From positions 1 to 14,408 of the forward strand of contig JAFVRL010000308.1 of assembly GCA_017504325.1 (NCBI GenBank): a stretch of DNA of 14,408 nt, in the 5' to 3' direction. The notes below the pieces were generated by a model, which saw only the letters and a list, made by a program, of their open reading frames with translations, made no database searches and had not been told where the DNA came from. This document shows, in pieces, positions 14,386 through 14,408 of this stretch (position 1 is its first letter; each line of letters begins with the position of its first letter). The translations under genes and the position numbers were made by a program. Origin of the DNA: Lentisphaeria bacterium (GTDB lineage Bacteria; Verrucomicrobiota; Lentisphaeria; Victivallales; UBA1829).

Positions 14386-14408
14386 TGTAAAAATGGCATA
14401 TTTTTACA
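14386..14408. promoter_or_regulatory. Perfect 9-bp inverted repeat, candidate operator
   Basis: TGTAAAAAT (14386-14394) and ATTTTTACA (14400-14408) are exact reverse complements around a five-base spacer (ggcat). The centre is about 75 bases upstream of the candidate -10 of the oxidoreductase gene. The site ends at the window edge, so it may equally serve a divergent gene outside. An AU-only stem with no long T run makes a terminator less likely. Confidence 0.45.

Noticed and set aside
1..14408. CRISPR array, tRNA, IS element, toxin-antitoxin pair or phage defence system
   Set aside because: No regularly spaced repeats, cloverleaf, transposase, terminal inverted repeats or defence-type domains are apparent. 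All stretches are accounted for by metabolic, transport and secretion genes.

Overview
The window holds thirteen protein genes in two minus-strand runs that flank one plus-strand operon. It contains no rRNA, tRNA, CRISPR array or insertion sequence that I can see. The DNA has moderate GC, genes are tightly packed with ATGA overlaps and good Shine-Dalgarno sites, and the two clear promoters look sigma-70-like. Two GspE-type ATPases with GspF, a signal-less ceramidase-like hydrolase, a Gfo/Idh oxidoreductase and palindromic operators together suggest a bacterium of the PVC group, perhaps Lentisphaerota (Victivallis-like). That assignment is inference from gene content and is not proven by any marker gene here.

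Region A (1-7107, minus strand, transcribed right to left) reads gspE1 - gspE2 - gspF - manC - coaX - trpF (cut by the left edge). Two intact, paralogous assembly ATPases and one inner-membrane platform protein form the motor of a type IV pilus or type II secretion machine. No secretin, pilin or prepilin peptidase is in the window. Housekeeping genes for GDP-mannose, coenzyme A and tryptophan synthesis follow, with very short gaps or an overlap. A promoter with 17-bp spacing lies at 7146-7174, and a 16-bp palindrome covers its -10 and start point.

Region B (7307-11437, plus strand) is an operon: azlC - azlD - EamA-family transporter - ceramidase-like amidohydrolase - C_GCAxxG_C_C protein, closed by a strong intrinsic terminator. 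Two exporter systems, a cytosolic metallo-amidase-like enzyme and a cysteine-rich protein in one transcript suggest a small hydrolysis-and-export pathway. This is the most likely place for an undescribed system, but its substrate cannot be read from the sequence.

Region C (11437-14287, minus strand) reads Gfo/Idh-type oxidoreductase - membrane protein with a HELCH zinc-protease motif - Nif3-like dinuclear-metal protein. It converges on region B at the terminator. A perfect 9-bp inverted repeat lies upstream at the right edge (14386-14408). No stretch longer than 300 bases lacks a gene. The largest gap (7108-7306) holds the two divergent promoters.
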